A stretch of DNA of 9,330 nucleotides from an uncultured Prevotella sp. (GTDB lineage Bacteria > Bacteroidota > Bacteroidia > Bacteroidales > Bacteroidaceae). Positions 8,563 through 9,330 of this stretch are shown here, one piece after another. Both the position numbers and the translations under genes were made by a program. How positions within the stretch are numbered: the stretch's first letter is position 1; every line of letters starts with the position of its first letter. The notes under the pieces are model-generated. The model was given only the letters and a program-made list of their open reading frames with translations. It searched no databases and was not told where the DNA came from. The stretch is taken from contig USRA01000068.1 of NCBI GenBank assembly GCA_900557035.1, forward strand, positions 1-9,330. The letters run 5' to 3'.

Positions 8563-8669
8563 ATTTGTGTCTTACTGAACTACATACGAGAGTTCTGTTT
8601 TGTGTCTTACTGACCTATATAAAAACTGACCTATATAAAAAAGAAATGAGCTATAAAAAAGAAATGAGC
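8563..8669. repeat. Overlapping direct and tandem repeats upstream of rnhA
   Basis: Three repeat types overlap. TTTGTGTCTTACTGA occurs at 8564-8578 and 8599-8613 (35-bp spacing). ACTGACCTATATAAAA is an exact 16-bp tandem at 8609-8624 and 8625-8640, with a degenerate copy at 8574-8586. An exact 18-bp tandem, TATAAAAAAGAAATGAGC, lies at 8634-8651 and 8652-8669. They fill the space where the rnhA promoter must lie. Confidence 0.9.
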
Positions 8670-8702
8670 AAGCCCCAAAGTCTGGCTCTGGGGATGCTCA
8701 TT
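8652..8702 (-). terminator. argS transcription terminator
   Basis: Read leftward, TGCTCATT's complement AATGAGCA (8702-8695) pairs with 8670-8663, and CCCC with GGGG (8693-8690 with 8676-8673), with a small internal bulge and a 13-nt loop. It is followed by TTTCTTTTTT (tail down to about 8652). It lies about 100 bp after the argS stop. The tail and part of the stem are duplicated in the adjacent 18-bp tandem repeat. Confidence 0.75.
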
Positions 8703-8707
8703 ATTTG

Positions 8708-8735
8708 TCAATAGTCAATATTCAATTTTTAAATT
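8708..8735. repeat. Degenerate heptad repeat in the argS 3' region
   Basis: Four consecutive 7-mers: TCAATAG, TCAATAT, TCAATTT, TTAAATT. They share the 7-bp period and TCAnnnT-type unit of the elements at 885-919 and 3871-3905, but with a different core. Confidence 0.5.
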
Positions 8736-8755
8736 GTAGGTTAATTATATCTTGA

Positions 8756-8791
8756 GAAGTTTTTCAGGAGTGCTATACTCCTGATAACTTC
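8756..8791. other. Stem-loop in the argS 3' untranslated region
   Basis: GAAGTT (8756-8761) pairs with AACTTC (8786-8791) and TCAGGAGT (8764-8771) with ACTCCTGA (8777-8784), around a 5-nt loop and a 2x1 internal bulge. No T-run follows on the leftward strand. It lies 15 bp after the argS stop, upstream of the terminator, and may stabilise the mRNA 3' end. Confidence 0.6.
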
Positions 8792-8806
8792 TAATTACCT
8801 AAAATT

Positions 8807-9330
8807 TTACATTCTTTCAGGAACCTCGATACCGAGCAGAGCCATACCATTCTTCAGAATCTTGGCAACATTGGCTGCGAGAACCAGGCGGGTAATCTTC
8901 TCAGCCTCGCTCTCAGCATTCAGGATGCTGTAGTCATGATAGAACTGGTTGAACTCCTTAGTCAGCTCGTAGCAGTAGTTGGCAATGCCACCAGGGTTGT
9001 AGTTGTTGCCGGCATCGGCTACGGCAGCAGCGAAGTCGTTCATCTTCTGGATGAGGTCAATCTCCTTCTCGTTGATAGGAGCATCAGCGCCCAACTCTGC
9101 AGGAATTTCGATACCTTCGGCAGCAGCCTTACGCATGATGCTGCGGATACGAGCGTAGGTGTACTGGATGAAAGGACCTGTATTGCCGTTGAAGTCGATA
9201 CTCTCCTCTGGGTTGAAGAGCATATTCTTGCGGGCATCTACCTTGAGGATGAAGTACTTCAACGCTCCGAGACCTACGATGCGTGAAATCTCCTGGCGCT
9301 CTTCCTCGCTCATGTCCTTGAACTTGCCAA
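8807..9330 (-). CDS. argS: Arginyl-tRNA synthetase, C-terminal part (runs off the right edge)
   Basis: The frame is open to the right edge, so this is the last 174 codons or so of a class I aminoacyl-tRNA synthetase that charges tRNA-Arg in the cytosol. Visible are the segment GALKYFILKVDARKNMLFNPEESIDF and the start of the DALR-type anticodon-binding domain, GPFIQYTYARIRSIMRK, running to the C-terminus IEVPERM. The HIGH and KMSKS-type catalytic motifs lie outside the window. The ATG at 9313 is internal: GKFKD precedes it in frame. The identification rests on the characteristic NTGPFIQYTYARI stretch typical of ArgS. Confidence 0.9.
   Translation of the reverse strand, partial: GKFKDMSEEERQEISRIVGLGALKYFILKVDARKNMLFNPEESIDFNGNTGPFIQYTYARIRSIMRKAAAEGIEIPAELGADAPINEKEIDLIQKMNDFAAAVADAGNNYNPGGIANYCYELTKEFNQFYHDYSILNAESEAEKITRLVLAANVAKILKNGMALLGIEVPERM

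Overview
The window looks like chromosomal DNA of a Bacteroidota bacterium, most likely Prevotella/Segatella (copri-like). Three things point there: the closest-looking protein families (ComF, RecX, PrmC, RibD, an RNase H with the Bacteroidales-type core, ArgS, a secreted GH2 enzyme); starts preceded by A/T-rich sequence instead of Shine-Dalgarno sites; and two promoters matching the Bacteroides-type -7 box TAnnTTTG. The species guess is inference from sequence style; no search was run.

Layout. Positions 150-2720 hold a leftward run prmC > recX > comF (release-factor methylation, RecA modulation, competence-type phosphoribosyltransferase), with gaps of 135-141 bp that carry short repeats. It is divergent from a rightward pair, ribD and an unannotated 52-codon ORF (2808-4069). 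A perfect 17-bp inverted repeat at 4089-4140 serves as a shared terminator facing the convergent leftward gene for a secreted, LacZ-architecture glycoside hydrolase family 2 enzyme of 1097 aa (4158-7451). That gene stands alone with its own promoter. A roughly 600-bp gene-free stretch (7452-8055) follows, rich in inverted and tandem repeats. Then come a leftward RNase HI (8056-8529), a repeat-rich gap with the argS terminator, and the 3' part of argS, which runs off the right edge.

The genes are housekeeping plus one catabolic enzyme, and I see no defence, phage or conjugative system. The points worth following are in the non-coding DNA and in two unusual protein lengths. A five-heptad element (TCAAAGT units) sits 5-6 nt upstream of two different start codons in nearly identical form. 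A REP-like cluster lies between prmC and recX. A cloverleaf-like repeat structure lies upstream of the GH2 gene. PrmC carries about 55 extra residues between its two domains, and the RibD reductase domain looks about 40 residues short.
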